A DNA stretch of 64,000 bases from an alpha proteobacterium SCGC AAA280-P20 (GTDB taxonomy: Bacteria > Pseudomonadota > Alphaproteobacteria > Pelagibacterales > Pelagibacteraceae), in contig AQUE01000001.1 of assembly GCA_000371845.1 (NCBI GenBank), positions 26,871 through 90,870 on the forward strand, in the 5' to 3' direction. Each line of letters starts with the position of its first letter. Positions within the stretch are counted from its first letter, which is position 1. Positions 17,181-26,735 of the stretch are shown one piece after another. The notes beneath the pieces were generated by a model. That model did not search any database. It was given only the letters and a program-made list of their open reading frames with translations, and had not been told where the DNA came from. A program made the position numbers and the translations under genes.

Positions 17181-18088
17181 GTTAATTCTTGTTCCTTACA
17201 AAAATTCTGAAAATATAAAGATGGTTCGGCATGGTGTATTATTCTTTTACTATTTATTAAAAACTCAACTTTATAAGCATGAAGCATTAAATGAAGATCT
17301 TTAGATTTATTTAAGCCTTTATTTGTGTACTTTTTTTCTCCTAAAATAGGATGTTTGATAAAACTTAACTGTCTTCTCAATTGATGTTTTCTTCCTGTCT
17401 CAGGATTTAGTAATAATAATGAATAGTCTTTTGACTCAGAAATAACTTTATAATTGGTAATTGATAAATGTATTTTTTCTTTATTATTTTCAACATAACT
17501 AAGTTCATTTTTTAAAGTACCGCTCTTATCTATTAAAACTCCATCAACAACAGCCAAATAATTTTTTTTGATACTTTGATTTTTAAAAGATTCTGAAAAA
17601 AATTTTGCACTCTTATGGGTTTTGCTAATAATTAAAATTCCAGTTGTTTCAGCGTCTAATCTATGTACCAAATGAGGCGTTGGATATTCGGTCTCTGAAT
17701 GATTTTTTAATATATCAAAAATATTTTTTCCTGTTTTCGTCCCTGATTGCACGGCTAGATTATAAGGTTTGTTCAGAACAAAATAGTGCTCATTTTCAAA
17801 TAAAATATTATTCTTGATTAAATCATAATCTTTTTTTGAAGGCAGATATGAGAATTTCTTTTTAATTATTTTGTCGTCATTATCAATGTCAGCATAAATC
17901 TTAATTTCGTCATTTAACTGGATTTTATAAGAACTCTTAACCCTTTTTCCGTTAACAAGGATCTTCCCCTTTCTTAAAGTTCTTTCAATAAGTGACTGAG
18001 GTAATGGTTTTACTTTCTTTTTAAACCACTTATCTAGACGTATATTTTCAAAATCTTCTTCAATTTTAAAAACATGTTTAGGTTCCAT
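17159..18088 (-). CDS. RluA-family 23S rRNA pseudouridine synthase (RluC/RluD-like)
   Basis: The 309-residue protein has an N-terminal S4 RNA-binding domain (IRLDKWFKKKV ... GKILVNGKRVKSSYKIQLNDEI). The RluA-type catalytic domain follows with the key Asp in HRLDAETTGILIISKT at about residue 145. Family members convert specific uridines of 23S rRNA to pseudouridine. RluC is the likely subtype because of the S4 domain and size, but RluD cannot be excluded. Its start shares TAATG with crcB and its end overlaps lipB convergently. Confidence 0.9.
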   Translation of the reverse strand: MEPKHVFKIEEDFENIRLDKWFKKKVKPLPQSLIERTLRKGKILVNGKRVKSSYKIQLNDEIKIYADIDNDDKIIKKKFSYLPSKKDYDLIKNNILFENEHYFVLNKPYNLAVQSGTKTGKNIFDILKNHSETEYPTPHLVHRLDAETTGILIISKTHKSAKFFSESFKNQSIKKNYLAVVDGVLIDKSGTLKNELSYVENNKEKIHLSITNYKVISESKDYSLLLLNPETGRKHQLRRQLSFIKHPILGEKKYTNKGLNKSKDLHLMLHAYKVEFLINSKRIIHHAEPSLYFQNFCKEQELTYELNNL

Positions 18089-18468
18089 TATGAAATAATG
18101 TGAATAAACTTATCTCCTAAATAAAACATCAGTAATCCACAAAAAACTGAAATAAAAATATATATAAAAGCTAATAAATAATTTGAACTATTAATAAGAT
18201 TAAAAAAATCTTGAGAGAAGGAAGAAAATGTTGTGAACCCACCTAAAAAGCCAATAGTGATATAATTTTTAAAATTATCATCAATAGTTAAAAATTTTGT
18301 ATCAAGTATACCAGAAACTAAACCAATTAAAAAACAGCCTAATAAATTAACTGTAAGAGTTCCAACCGGAAAAATAGTTTGAAATATTTTTGGAGTAATT
18401 TGTATAACTGAAAATCTTGCTAATGTTCCAAAAGCTCCAAATAATGCAATTAATAAGTAAGACTTCAT
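18088..18468 (-). CDS. crcB: fluoride exporter CrcB/Fluc
   Basis: Fluc channels are dual-topology dimers with four membrane helices per chain that expel fluoride. The 126-residue protein shows four hydrophobic segments, the early GAFGTLARF motif with the conserved Arg, the TLTVNLLGCFLIGLV segment with the pore Asn, and GFLGGFTTFSSFS, which carries the sodium-binding and phenylalanine-box region. No fluoride riboswitch is visible in the 7-bp gap to rplQ. It lies at the end of the ribosomal operon strand and is probably read from it. Confidence 0.94.
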   Translation of the reverse strand: MKSYLLIALFGAFGTLARFSVIQITPKIFQTIFPVGTLTVNLLGCFLIGLVSGILDTKFLTIDDNFKNYITIGFLGGFTTFSSFSQDFFNLINSSNYLLAFIYIFISVFCGLLMFYLGDKFIHIIS

Positions 18469-18475
18469 TAATTGT

Positions 18476-18916
18476 TTACTTGCTTAACTGCTGAGCTTCT
18501 TCCTTTGGCTGCTCAGGTTTTTTTTGAACTGGACCTGAATCTTGTCCTTTTGCATTAAAATCTTTGTCTACTAATTCAATGTATGCCATTGTTGAGTTGT
18601 CACCAAAACGGTTTCTTGTTCTAATAATTCTAGAATAACCGCCTTTTCTATTTTCATATCTCTTAGACAAAACTGTAATTAACTTTTCTGCCGAATCTTC
18701 ATCTTGTAATTTTGATATTAAAGATCTTCTGGCTGATAAATCTTTCTTTTTTCCGATAGTAATGACCTTATCAATTAATGGCTTTAATTCTTTTGCTTTA
18801 GGTAAAGTCGTTTTAATTTGCTCGTGCTTAATTAAAGAATTAAGCATATTTTTAAACAAAGCCTTACGGTGCTCTGAAGTTCTGTTTAATTTTCTATGAG
18901 CAATTTTGTGTCTCAT
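18476..18916 (-). CDS. rplQ: 50S ribosomal protein L17
   Basis: L17 starts with the classic MRHKIAHRKLNRTSEHRKAL and continues with NMLNSLIKHEQIKTTLPKAKEL. The conserved domain ends near residue 120 (YIELVDKDF). About 25 further residues rich in Gln, Pro, Glu and Lys form a low-complexity tail, as in several alphaproteobacteria. It is the last gene of the alpha operon, 5 bases after rpoA. Confidence 0.97.
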   Translation of the reverse strand: MRHKIAHRKLNRTSEHRKALFKNMLNSLIKHEQIKTTLPKAKELKPLIDKVITIGKKKDLSARRSLISKLQDEDSAEKLITVLSKRYENRKGGYSRIIRTRNRFGDNSTMAYIELVDKDFNAKGQDSGPVQKKPEQPKEEAQQLSK

Positions 18917-18921
18917 TATTA

Positions 18922-19935
18922 TTAATAGTTATCTTCTAATTTTTTTGAAAGTTCAGCAATATTTTCTGGTGGCCAATTTGGAACTTCCATTCCAAGATAT
19001 AATGACATTGTTGTAAGAACTTCTTTAATTTCATTTAATGATTTTCTTCCGAAATTAGGAGTTCTTAGCATTTCGCTTTCACTCTTTTGAACTAAATCTC
19101 CAATATAAATAATATTGTCATTTTTCAGACAATTCATTGATCTAACGGAAAGCTCTAATTCGTCAACTCTTCTAAGTAAGTTTCTATTAAACTCTGGTTC
19201 AGAAGGTTTTTTCTCCTGGATTGTTGCAACAGGTTCATCGAAGTTTACAAACATTGCCAATTGATCTTGTAAAATTCTAGCTGCGAAGGCAACAGAATCT
19301 TCTGCGGTTACAGATCCATTTGTTTCAACTTCCATAGTTAATTTATCATAATCTAACGTTAGTCCTTCTCTTGCATTAGAGACGTTATAAGAAACTCTCT
19401 TAACTGGGCTAAAAACCGCATCAATTGCTATTAATCCTAATGGAGAATTGCTAGCTTTATTTCTATCTGCAGGGACATAACCTTTTCCAGTATTTACTGT
19501 TAATTCCATGTGAAATTTAGTTTTTTCATCTAAGTTACAAATAACTAAGTCAGGATTTAATATTTCAATGTCTGAATTTGGAGTGATCATTTTTGCTTTA
19601 ATCTCACCAGGTCCTTTTGCATCTAAAATTAATTTTTTTGGTCCAGAAGTCTTTAAATTTAAAGCTAAAGCTTTAACGTTAAGAACGATATCGGTAACAT
19701 CTTCTCTTACACCGTCGATTGATGAGAACTCATGTAACACTCCATCAATTTGGATAGCTGTTACAGCTGTGCCTTGAACTGAAGACAACAAAACTCTTCT
19801 TAATGCATTACCTAAAGTTAAGGCGTAACCTTTTTCCAAAGGTTCAGCAATAATTTTGGCATGTTTTTTATCATCACTTTGAGTGATGTTTAATTTTGAT
19901 GGTTTTATAAGTTCTTTCCAATTTTTGTCTATCAA
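18922..19935 (-). CDS. rpoA: DNA-directed RNA polymerase subunit alpha
   Basis: The alpha subunit nucleates polymerase assembly and its C-terminal domain contacts UP elements and activators. The N-terminal domain begins [17 protein letters not shown] and contains [14 protein letters not shown]. The C-terminal helix-hairpin-helix domain has [16 protein letters not shown] and [10 protein letters not shown]. The start codon is TTG (19935-19933), accepted because the conserved alphaproteobacterial N-terminus begins exactly there and an AGGAGA Shine-Dalgarno lies 7-8 bases upstream. The 337-residue length is normal. Confidence 0.98.
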   Translation of the reverse strand: MIDKNWKELIKPSKLNITQSDDKKHAKIIAEPLEKGYALTLGNALRRVLLSSVQGTAVTAIQIDGVLHEFSSIDGVREDVTDIVLNVKALALNLKTSGPKKLILDAKGPGEIKAKMITPNSDIEILNPDLVICNLDEKTKFHMELTVNTGKGYVPADRNKASNSPLGLIAIDAVFSPVKRVSYNVSNAREGLTLDYDKLTMEVETNGSVTAEDSVAFAARILQDQLAMFVNFDEPVATIQEKKPSEPEFNRNLLRRVDELELSVRSMNCLKNDNIIYIGDLVQKSESEMLRTPNFGRKSLNEIKEVLTTMSLYLGMEVPNWPPENIAELSKKLEDNY

Positions 19936-19959
19936 GTTACTTCTCCTATTTAGTTATTA

Positions 19960-20436
19960 TTAAACGCGTCTTTTCTTTGGAGGCCTGCAACCATTATGTG
20001 GCATCGGACTCATATCTTTAATAGAGGTAATTTTAAAACCTCTAGCCTGCAATGCTCTAAGAGCAGTTTCTCGACCTGAACCAGGTCCTTTAACCTCAAC
20101 TGTAATATTTTTTAATCCATACTCTAAAGCTTTGCCGGCTGCATCATCAGCTGCAACTTGAGCCGCATATGGGGTTGATTTCCTTGATCCTTTAAATCCT
20201 TTTGATCCTGCAGATGACCATGAAATTACATTTCCTTGCTTATCTGTTATCGTAACGATTGTATTATTAAAAGTTGCATTTACATAAACATTTCCGTTTA
20301 TGACGTTTTTCTTTTCTTTTTTCTTAACTTTTAATTTTTTTTTAATGCCACCAGCTTCTTGTTTAGAATCTTTTACTGGTGCTGCAGCACCATCTGATTT
20401 TGTTTTTTTATCTTTAATATTTTTATCTTCAGCCAT
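19960..20436 (-). CDS. rpsK: 30S ribosomal protein S11
   Basis: S11 sits in the platform of the small subunit. The conserved part runs from about residue 43 ([19 protein letters not shown]) to the end ([16 protein letters not shown]). The first 40 or so residues form a charged Lys/Ala/Asp-rich extension absent from the 129-residue E. coli protein. ATG 20436 is the natural start, 4 bases after the rpsM stop. Confidence 0.97.
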   Translation of the reverse strand: MAEDKNIKDKKTKSDGAAAPVKDSKQEAGGIKKKLKVKKKEKKNVINGNVYVNATFNNTIVTITDKQGNVISWSSAGSKGFKGSRKSTPYAAQVAADDAAGKALEYGLKNITVEVKGPGSGRETALRALQARGFKITSIKDMSPMPHNGCRPPKKRRV

Positions 20437-20440
20437 TGAA

Positions 20441-20821
20441 TTATTTCATACTAGTTAATTTTTTTCCTGCAATTGCAATAGCCTTACCTTTTCTTGTTCT
20501 TGCATTGGAATGTGTTCGCTGTCCTCTAACCGGAAGTCTTTTTCTATGTCTTGAGCCTCTGTAAGTTCCTAAATCTTTTAATCTTTTAATATCTAAAGAT
20601 ACATTTCTTCTAAGATCTCCTTCAACTGAATATTTACTATCAATAAATTCTCTAATCTTTAAAACTTCATCATCTGTAAGAGCGTTTGTTCTTTTATTTT
20701 TGTCAATTTTTAATTCATTACAAATATCATTAGCTGTTTTATCACCAATGCCATGAATGTAAGTAAGAGCTGATTTAACAACTTTGTTTTGAGGAATATT
20801 TACTCCAGCTATACGAGCCAT
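20441..20821 (-). CDS. rpsM: 30S ribosomal protein S13
   Basis: S13 contacts tRNA in the P site and the B1 bridges. The 126 residues start [15 protein letters not shown], contain the HIGHGD-like helix-hairpin-helix [12 protein letters not shown] and end in the basic [16 protein letters not shown] tail. It is the first gene of the alpha block. The adk C-terminal segment ends 55 bp upstream, which leaves room for a weak internal promoter. No rpmJ is present between adk and rpsM. Confidence 0.98.
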   Translation of the reverse strand: MARIAGVNIPQNKVVKSALTYIHGIGDKTANDICNELKIDKNKRTNALTDDEVLKIREFIDSKYSVEGDLRRNVSLDIKRLKDLGTYRGSRHRKRLPVRGQRTHSNARTRKGKAIAIAGKKLTSMK

Positions 20822-20876
20822 AAATTAAAAATTTATTTTTTGAAAAAATGCGATTATATGAATCAAGCTATCAAAG

Positions 20877-21212
20877 TCAACTGCGTACGGCACGGATTAT
20901 TGTAAATAATTGATCACTTATTGCATTAATTTCCTGCATTCCGTCTATATTTTTCATTATTCCTTTTTTTAAGTAATAATCTAAGACTGGAAAAGTTTTT
21001 TCATCATAAGTTTTTAATCTTTTTACAATTGTCTCTTCATTATCATCTGATCTAGTAATAAGTTTTCTTTGCCCGCAATCTTTTAAGTCGCAAGTTTTTG
21101 GTGGATCGAAAAAAGTATTAAATGTTTTGTTACATACTGAACATGTGACTCTACCAGTAATCCTTTTTACTAAAATTTGATTATCAACTTTTAAATTAAG
21201 AGCCAGACTCAT
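20877..21212 (-). CDS. adk: adenylate kinase, C-terminal part (downstream of frameshift)
   Basis: This frame holds the CORE beta-strand, the LID and the C-terminal helix of adenylate kinase: LVKRITGRVTC, then a zinc-type LID with Cys pairs (CSVC and CDLKDC), then SDDNEETIVKRLKTYDEKTFPVLDYY. It is out of frame with the N-terminal part at 21220-21531. The switch point is an A8 tract at 21227-21234 on the minus strand. Dropping one A fuses the two into one normal protein reading LLKKYNQQMSLALNLKV. The ATG at 21212 is simply an internal Met of the fused protein, so this is unlikely to be an independent gene. Confidence 0.85.
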   Translation of the reverse strand: MSLALNLKVDNQILVKRITGRVTCSVCNKTFNTFFDPPKTCDLKDCGQRKLITRSDDNEETIVKRLKTYDEKTFPVLDYYLKKGIMKNIDGMQEINAISDQLFTIIRAVRS

Positions 21213-21219
21213 TTGTTGA

Positions 21220-21531
21220 TTATATTTTTTTTAACAAATTATCCAAACTTTTTGCTTGCTCAAGATTTCTTGGAAAGCCATCAAAAATAATTCGATTTTT
21301 ATATTCTGGATTAGAAATTTTATTTTCAATTAAATTATTAATAATTTCATCAGAAACTAAACCTCCTGATTTCATAATTTCTTCAATCTTATTTCCAAAT
21401 TCAGTTTTTTTACTTACTTCATCTCTAAGCAAGTCACCTGTAGACAGTTGAAATAAATTAAATTCTTTAACTAATTTTGCTGATTGAGTACCTTTTCCAG
21501 CGCCTGGAGGGCCAAAAATTACAAGATTCAT
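21220..21531 (-). CDS. adk: adenylate kinase, N-terminal part (ends at frameshift)
   Basis: Adenylate kinase interconverts ATP plus AMP and 2 ADP and is normally essential. This 103-residue piece has the P-loop GPPGAGKGTQS (residues 7-17), the AMP-binding STGDLLRDEV and the FDGFPRN motif. It then runs into a TAA within a few codons after an A8 tract. The remaining half of the enzyme (LID and C-terminus) is intact in the +1 frame at 20877-21212. This is a sequencing or assembly indel, a real mutation rescued by slippage, or a programmed event; sequence alone cannot say. The start overlaps the secY stop (TAATG), normal for a secY-adk pair. Confidence 0.88.
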   Translation of the reverse strand: MNLVIFGPPGAGKGTQSAKLVKEFNLFQLSTGDLLRDEVSKKTEFGNKIEEIMKSGGLVSDEIINNLIENKISNPEYKNRIIFDGFPRNLEQAKSLDNLLKKI

Positions 21532-22841
21532 TAACGATTAAACTTTGTTTTTTTAATAAGACTTTCGTATTGCTGACTCATTAATCTAGTTTGTACTTGC
21601 GCAACTGTATCCATTGCAACTACTGAAACAATAAGAAGTGAAGTGCCTCCTAAATAAAATGGTATTGGGTAATTCGCAATAATAAATTCTGGTAACAAAC
21701 AAATTACTACTAAATATAAAGATCCAATTACTGTTAATTTTAAAAGTAATTGATCTATAAATTGCTCAGTTTGTTCTCCGGGTCTTATTCCAGGAACAAA
21801 TCCACCATACTTTCTTAAATTTTCTGCTGTTTCTTTAGGGTTAAAAATTATTGAAGTGTAAAAAAATGAGAAAAAGATTATCCCTGTAGCATAAATAATC
21901 ATATACAAAGGTTTCCCTTGACCAAGCATAGAGGTAATTCCAACAACAATTTCATTTGAAGAAGATGTAAAGTTAGAAATAGTAATCGGCAAAATTAAAA
22001 GTGCTGATGCAAAAATTGCTGGAATAACTCCTGCTGTATTAACTTTTAATGGAAGATGAGAGGCGTCTCCTCCATATAATTTATTCCCTACTTGTCTTTT
22101 AGGATAATGAATTAAAATTTTTCTTTGAGCACGTTCTACAAAAACAATAAAATAAATAGCAGCAATAAGAATAGTTATAATAAGTATTATTGCTCCAGCA
22201 GAAATAGCACCTGTTCTTCCTAACTCAAAAGTAGAAGCTAATGCTCCTGGAATTTCAGCAACAATTCCTGCAAAGATAATTAATGAAATACCATTGCCAA
22301 TACCTCTTGCGGTAATTTGTTCTCCAAGCCACATTAAAAGCATTGTTCCTGTTAACAACGTTATTGTAGTGACTAATCTAAAATAAAATCCTGCTTCTAA
22401 AACAATTCCCTGTGAATTTTCTAAACTAACAGCTACCCCGTATCCTTGAACCAATGCCAAAAGAACTGTTCCATATCTAGTGTATTGAGTAATTTTTCTT
22501 CTACCAATTTCTCCTGAGTTTTTTAAATTTTTAAAATAATCCGTAACTCCAGTTAATAATTGAATAATAATAGATGAAGAAATGTAAGGCATAATTCCTA
22601 ATGCAAGAATAGCCATTCTCGATACGGCTCCTCCTGCAAAAAGATTAAACATTCCTAGTAATGATCTTTGATTGTTGGATATCAATCCTTTTAATGCCTG
22701 TGCGTCGATTCCTGGCAAAGGAACGTATGTACAAAATCTATAAACAATTAAAATAAATAAAGTATAAAAAATTCTTCTTTTAAGATCGTCTAAAGATGAA
22801 TTTGACTTAAATGAGTCAACTGACGCAAAAGAACTAGACAT
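21531..22841 (-). CDS. secY: preprotein translocase subunit SecY
   Basis: SecY forms the protein-conducting channel with SecE (present at 45767-45952). The 436-residue protein has about ten hydrophobic helices. Signatures include YRFCTYVPLPGID (helix 1 region), LGIMPYISSSIIIQLL (plug and lateral-gate region) and RKYGGFVPGIRPG in the cytosolic loop that touches the ribosome and SecA. It lies between rplO and adk in the spc operon as in most bacteria. Confidence 0.97.
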   Translation of the reverse strand: MSSSFASVDSFKSNSSLDDLKRRIFYTLFILIVYRFCTYVPLPGIDAQALKGLISNNQRSLLGMFNLFAGGAVSRMAILALGIMPYISSSIIIQLLTGVTDYFKNLKNSGEIGRRKITQYTRYGTVLLALVQGYGVAVSLENSQGIVLEAGFYFRLVTTITLLTGTMLLMWLGEQITARGIGNGISLIIFAGIVAEIPGALASTFELGRTGAISAGAIILIITILIAAIYFIVFVERAQRKILIHYPKRQVGNKLYGGDASHLPLKVNTAGVIPAIFASALLILPITISNFTSSSNEIVVGITSMLGQGKPLYMIIYATGIIFFSFFYTSIIFNPKETAENLRKYGGFVPGIRPGEQTEQFIDQLLLKLTVIGSLYLVVICLLPEFIIANYPIPFYLGGTSLLIVSVVAMDTVAQVQTRLMSQQYESLIKKTKFNR

Positions 22842-22846
22842 AAAAA

Positions 22847-23323
22847 CTATTTAGCCTCTGCCTGTTTCAATAAATTAACGCTACCGCCTGCTTTTTCAAT
22901 TTTAGTTTTAGCAGATGCGCTGATTTGATGTGCCTCTATTTGTATTTTTGATTTAATTTCACCGTTACCTAAAATTTTTAATTTCTTAAAATTATTCTTA
23001 ATATTTTTAACTTTTCTAAGACTGTCTAATGTAACTTTAGAAGTTATATCTAATTTCTTCTTCTCTATTAAATGCTGAATGTCATTTAAGTTAATAATCA
23101 TTTGATCATAAGAATGTTTCTTTATAATCGCATTAAAACCTCTTTTGGGAAGTCTTCTATAAAGAGGCATTTGACCTCCTTCAAAACTTTTAATAGATAC
23201 ACCAGATCTTGCTTTCTGACCTTTAACACCACGCCCAGCAGTCTTTCCTTTTCCAGAACCTATTCCTCTACCGTATCTTTTTCCTTTTTTATAAAGAGAA
23301 ATATTTAATGTATTTAATTTCAT
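22847..23323 (-). CDS. rplO: 50S ribosomal protein L15
   Basis: L15 starts MKLNTLNISLYKKGKRYGRGIGSGKGKTAGRGVKGQKARSG (read in parts), the glycine/lysine-rich extension that threads into 23S rRNA. It continues with GGQMPLYRRLPKRGF and ends SASAKTKIEKAGGSVNLL. Only 4 bases separate it from rpsE, so the usual rpmD (L30) gene between them is missing. The length of 158 is normal. Confidence 0.97.
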   Translation of the reverse strand: MKLNTLNISLYKKGKRYGRGIGSGKGKTAGRGVKGQKARSGVSIKSFEGGQMPLYRRLPKRGFNAIIKKHSYDQMIINLNDIQHLIEKKKLDITSKVTLDSLRKVKNIKNNFKKLKILGNGEIKSKIQIEAHQISASAKTKIEKAGGSVNLLKQAEAK

Positions 23324-23327
23324 AATT

Positions 23328-23825
23328 TTATCTTCTCGCTACAACTTCACTAATTTTTTTTCCACGAAGTATAGATATGTCTTTAGGAGATCTTTGTTTT
23401 GTCAAAGCCAACATACATGCTCTAACAACGTTGTATGGATTTGATGAACCAATTGATTTGGCAACAACATCTTGCATGCCTAACATTTCGCATATTGCTC
23501 GGATAGCTCCTCCAGCAATAATTCCTGTTCCAGCCGGGGCACTTCTAAGAAGAACTTTTCCAGCTCCACTTTTGCCATAAGTGTCGTGATGTATTGTTCT
23601 TCCTTCTCTTAATGGAATTTTAACTAATGAACTTTTTGCTTCTTCTGATGCTTTTTTAATTGCATCTGGAACTTGTTTTGCTTTACCATGTCCATAACCT
23701 ACTAAGCCCTTTTGATTACCGACAACAACCAGTGCTGCAAATCCAAATCTTCTTCCACCTTTTACTACTTTAGTAATTCGGTTTATAGCAACTAATTTTT
23801 CTTTAAGTTCTGATTGAGTGTTCAT
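23328..23825 (-). CDS. rpsE: 30S ribosomal protein S5
   Basis: S5 takes part in decoding accuracy. The 165 residues contain the double-stranded RNA-binding-like N-domain ([26 protein letters not shown], in parts) with the loop linked to spectinomycin response, and the C-domain ([18 protein letters not shown]). The N-terminus is shorter than in many alphaproteobacteria, which carry long extensions. Confidence 0.97.
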   Translation of the reverse strand: MNTQSELKEKLVAINRITKVVKGGRRFGFAALVVVGNQKGLVGYGHGKAKQVPDAIKKASEEAKSSLVKIPLREGRTIHHDTYGKSGAGKVLLRSAPAGTGIIAGGAIRAICEMLGMQDVVAKSIGSSNPYNVVRACMLALTKQRSPKDISILRGKKISEVVARR

Positions 23826-23828
23826 AAA

Positions 23829-24167
23829 TTAAAATTTTAATCCTTCTTTTCTAGCAGAGTCTGCTACTGCTTTAATACGACCATGGTACTTATATCTACC
23901 TCTGTCAAAATAAACCTCTTTAATTCCTTTTTCCAAAGCTCTTTTTGCTACTAATTTCCCAACTTCTACTGATAATTCCATTTTTTTCTTCTTATCCATA
24001 GCTTTTTCGACTGAAGATGCTGAAACTAGAGTCTGATTTTTAGCATCATCAATAACTTGAGCGTAAATATTTTTTAAAGATCTAAAAACAGTAAGACGCA
24101 ATCCTGTAGGATTGTACTTTTTCATTTTTCCTCTAATTCTACTCTGTCTTTTAATATCGCTAGCCAT
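23829..24167 (-). CDS. rplR: 50S ribosomal protein L18
   Basis: L18 binds 5S rRNA. The 112-residue protein has the basic N-terminus ([12 protein letters not shown]), [19 protein letters not shown] and the conserved end [20 protein letters not shown]. It lies between rplF and rpsE in spc order with 2-3-bp gaps. Confidence 0.97.
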   Translation of the reverse strand: MASDIKRQSRIRGKMKKYNPTGLRLTVFRSLKNIYAQVIDDAKNQTLVSASSVEKAMDKKKKMELSVEVGKLVAKRALEKGIKEVYFDRGRYKYHGRIKAVADSARKEGLKF

Positions 24168-24169
24168 AA

Positions 24170-24706
24170 TTATTTCTTTTTACCTTCTTTTCTTAAAACA
24201 AATTGATCAGAAGAAGTTATTCCTTTTCCTTTGTAAGGTTCGACTGGTTTTAAAAATTTAATATCAGCGCATACTTTTCCTACTAATTCTTTGTCAATTC
24301 CTTTAACTTTTATTGCTGTTTGTTTGTCTATCACAACTTCAATGCCTTCTGGAATATCGTAATGTACGTCATGGCTAAATCCTAATTGAAAAATAATTTT
24401 TTTACCTTGCAGAGCAGCTCTAAAACCAACCCCTGTAAGTTTTAAATCTTTTTCAAAACCTTTTGATACTCCAATAATACTGTTATTAATTAAACTTCTA
24501 TGCAATCCCCAAGTAAGTTTGTTTGCATTTTTTTTATCAACGGGCTCAAGAGAAACTTTATTGTCTGCAACTATTACTTTTAAAATACCCTGATCTACAA
24601 CTAATTCTTTTTTACTTTTTGCACCCTGAATAATAACTTTATTATTCTCTACTTTAACAGTAACTCCAGATGGTAATGTAATAGGTGTTTTTCCAATTTT
24701 TGACAT
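24170..24706 (-). CDS. rplF: 50S ribosomal protein L6
   Basis: L6 lies near the sarcin-ricin loop and the factor-binding site. It starts [17 protein letters not shown]. The two repeated alpha-beta domains are visible, with [21 protein letters not shown] and the closing [23 protein letters not shown] (in parts). At 178 residues it has the normal length. Confidence 0.97.
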   Translation of the reverse strand: MSKIGKTPITLPSGVTVKVENNKVIIQGAKSKKELVVDQGILKVIVADNKVSLEPVDKKNANKLTWGLHRSLINNSIIGVSKGFEKDLKLTGVGFRAALQGKKIIFQLGFSHDVHYDIPEGIEVVIDKQTAIKVKGIDKELVGKVCADIKFLKPVEPYKGKGITSSDQFVLRKEGKKK

Positions 24707-24712
24707 ATATTA

Positions 24713-25108
24713 TTAAGAAACCTTACAAAGGACCTCCCCACCTAGTTTTTTTTCTCTAGCCTCGTTATCAGAAAAAATTCCTTTTGAAGTTGAAATAATA
24801 GATATTCCTAATCCATTTTGGATTTTTTGAATACTATCTGATCTAGAGTAAATTCTTCTTCCTGGTCTTGAAACTCTTTCAATCTCTTTGATAACTGGAT
24901 CGCCGTACATATATTTTAAATTAATCTCTATTGTTTCAAAACTTTTGTCTTTTGAGACAGTATATTCTTGGATAAAACCTTCTTTTTGAAGAACATCTAG
25001 AACAGCTTTTCTTAATTTAGAACCAGGAACTGAAACTTTTTTTAAACCACGCATTTGTCCGTTTCTTATTCTTGTAATCATATCGCCTATTGGATCTGTA
25101 ATTTTCAT
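24713..25108 (-). CDS. rpsH: 30S ribosomal protein S8
   Basis: S8 binds helix 21 of 16S rRNA and in E. coli represses the spc operon. The 131 residues start MKITDPIGDMITRIRNGQMRGL and end with GLGISIISTSKGIFSDNEARE and GGEVLCKVS. An unusually strong Shine-Dalgarno for this window (AAGGAGGAAAT) precedes the ATG at 25108, so translation initiation here may be a control point. Confidence 0.97.
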   Translation of the reverse strand: MKITDPIGDMITRIRNGQMRGLKKVSVPGSKLRKAVLDVLQKEGFIQEYTVSKDKSFETIEINLKYMYGDPVIKEIERVSRPGRRIYSRSDSIQKIQNGLGISIISTSKGIFSDNEAREKKLGGEVLCKVS

Positions 25109-25117
25109 ATTTCCTCC

Positions 25118-25423
25118 TTACCAGCTAGCTTTCGTCATGCCTGGAATCTTCCCGCTAGAAGCAAATTTTCTAAGTGCAATTCTCGACATTCTTAATTTTC
25201 TATAATAACCACGTGATCTTCCAGTTATTTCACATCTATTTTTAACTCTGTTTTTCGCTGAATTTCTTGGAACTTTTGAAAGCTTTAAACTAGCTAAAAA
25301 TCTCTCATTCAAAGATAAAGTTTTGTTCATAATAATTTTTTTAAGCTTAGATCTTTTGTTTTCAAATCTCTTAGCCATTTTTACTCGTTTTAAATTACGC
25401 TCGATAGAACTTCTTTTTGCCAT
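25118..25423 (-). CDS. rpsN: 30S ribosomal protein S14 (zinc-free type)
   Basis: S14 of 101 residues is the long, Cys-poor form. It starts [24 protein letters not shown] and ends with [24 protein letters not shown] (in parts) and [10 protein letters not shown]. The CxxC zinc pairs of the short form are absent. It lies 1 base from rplE. Confidence 0.97.
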   Translation of the reverse strand: MAKRSSIERNLKRVKMAKRFENKRSKLKKIIMNKTLSLNERFLASLKLSKVPRNSAKNRVKNRCEITGRSRGYYRKLRMSRIALRKFASSGKIPGMTKASW

Positions 25424-26062
25424 TTAATTTAACTCCTTATTTTTTTCTTTATCTTTGCCTTTTTCGTTATCTTCATCTTTTTTAACTTTTTTCTTATCCG
25501 CTGAAAATATTCCAACTTTAGCAAATGGAAAATTAAAACTATCAAGTAACATTCTAGCTTGCTCTTTAGTTTTTGCAGTTGTCACAACAGTAATATCTAG
25601 GCCTCTAATTTTATCTACCTTATCAAAGTTAACTTCTGGAAATATAATGTGCTCTTTTACTCCAAAGCTATAATTTGCTTCGCTATCAAAACTATTAGGA
25701 TTTAAACCTCTAAAGTCTTTAATTCTTGGCAATGCAATGTTTACTAAACGATCTAAAAAGAAATACATTTGATCTTTTCTTAAAGTAACTTTTAAACCTA
25801 AAGGAATTCCAACTCTTGTTTTAAAATTAGAAATTGATTTTCTAGATTTTGTAACTTGAGCTTTTTGACCTGCAATAGCAGAAAGGTCATCTTCAGCGCT
25901 TTTTAAAATTTTGTTATCAGTTCCATCTAATCCAAGACCCATATTTAAAACAATTTTAACTAATTTAGGAGCTTGCATTTTATTACTAAAAGACAAATTC
26001 TTACATAAAGTAGGAACTATTTCTTTTATGTACTTCTCTTTTAATCTAGGCACTAATTTCAT
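25424..26062 (-). CDS. rplE: 50S ribosomal protein L5
   Basis: L5 binds 5S rRNA and contacts P-site tRNA. The conserved core ([15 protein letters not shown] ... KIVLNMGLG ... [11 protein letters not shown] ... [12 protein letters not shown]) ends near residue 188. A further 24 or so residues form a Lys/Asp/Glu-rich tail not found in E. coli (179 residues). Its first four bases overlap rplX (ATGA). Confidence 0.97.
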   Translation of the reverse strand: MKLVPRLKEKYIKEIVPTLCKNLSFSNKMQAPKLVKIVLNMGLGLDGTDNKILKSAEDDLSAIAGQKAQVTKSRKSISNFKTRVGIPLGLKVTLRKDQMYFFLDRLVNIALPRIKDFRGLNPNSFDSEANYSFGVKEHIIFPEVNFDKVDKIRGLDITVVTTAKTKEQARMLLDSFNFPFAKVGIFSADKKKVKKDEDNEKGKDKEKNKELN

Positions 26063-26370
26063 TTTTTACTCTTTGTTTTCGGTTTTTCTTCTTTTACAGT
26101 CTTTTTTGCTACTTCCTTTTTTGCTACTTTTTTCTCAACTTTTGCGTCAGATAATTTAACAACGTTTGATATGTCAATTGGTCTTTCAATAGTAATAATT
26201 CCGCCTTTTTTTTCTCTTGTTGGTTTTTGATGTTTTTTCTTTTCATTAATACCTTTAACTAAAACTTTTCTAACGTCAGGGAATACTTTAATTACATTTC
26301 CTGTTTTTCCTTTATCGTCTCCTGTAATAACTTTAACGTTATCTCCTTTTTTAATTTTTAATTTAATCAT
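26059..26370 (-). CDS. rplX: 50S ribosomal protein L24
   Basis: L24 is an assembly initiator near the tunnel exit. The KOW motif is [20 protein letters not shown] (residues 4-23, in parts), followed by [14 protein letters not shown] and the [12 protein letters not shown] segment. A lysine-rich low-complexity tail of about 25 residues follows. It overlaps both rplE and rplN by 4 bases. Confidence 0.97.
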   Translation of the reverse strand: MIKLKIKKGDNVKVITGDDKGKTGNVIKVFPDVRKVLVKGINEKKKHQKPTREKKGGIITIERPIDISNVVKLSDAKVEKKVAKKEVAKKTVKEEKPKTKSKK

Positions 26371-26735
26371 AGTACCTCCGGTGCTAAAGAAATTATTTTC
26401 ATAAAGTTTTTATTTCTTAATTCTCTAGTTACTGGTCCAAAAATCCTTGTTCCAATAGGCTCCCCATTTGGCTGCACTAAAACTGCAGCATTGGCATCAA
26501 ATTTTATAGAAGTGCCATCTAATCTTTTAATTTCTTTTCTTGTTCTAACGATTACAGCCTTATGAACATCTCCTTTTTTTACTTTTCCTTTTGGAATAGC
26601 GTCTTTAATTGAAACAACAATAATATCACCTATTGTCGCATATCTTCTTTTAGATCCACCTAACACTTTAATACACTCTACTTTTCGAGCTCCCGTATTA
26701 TCAGCAACAAATAATTCTGTTTGCACTTGAATCAT
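26367..26735 (-). CDS. rplN: 50S ribosomal protein L14
   Basis: L14 lies at the subunit interface and contacts 16S rRNA. The 122 residues begin [19 protein letters not shown] and include [20 protein letters not shown] and [23 protein letters not shown] (in parts). Length and sequence are canonical, with no extension. Confidence 0.98.
   Translation of the reverse strand: MIQVQTELFVADNTGARKVECIKVLGGSKRRYATIGDIIVVSIKDAIPKGKVKKGDVHKAVIVRTRKEIKRLDGTSIKFDANAAVLVQPNGEPIGTRIFGPVTRELRNKNFMKIISLAPEVL

Noticed and set aside
21220-21531. A -1 ribosomal frameshift to restore adk
   Set aside because: The -1 frame reaches a stop after five codons; only +1 or loss of one A restores the protein.
23324-23327. 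A hidden rpmD between rpsE and rplO
   Set aside because: The gap is 4 bp and neither neighbour has a fused L30 domain.
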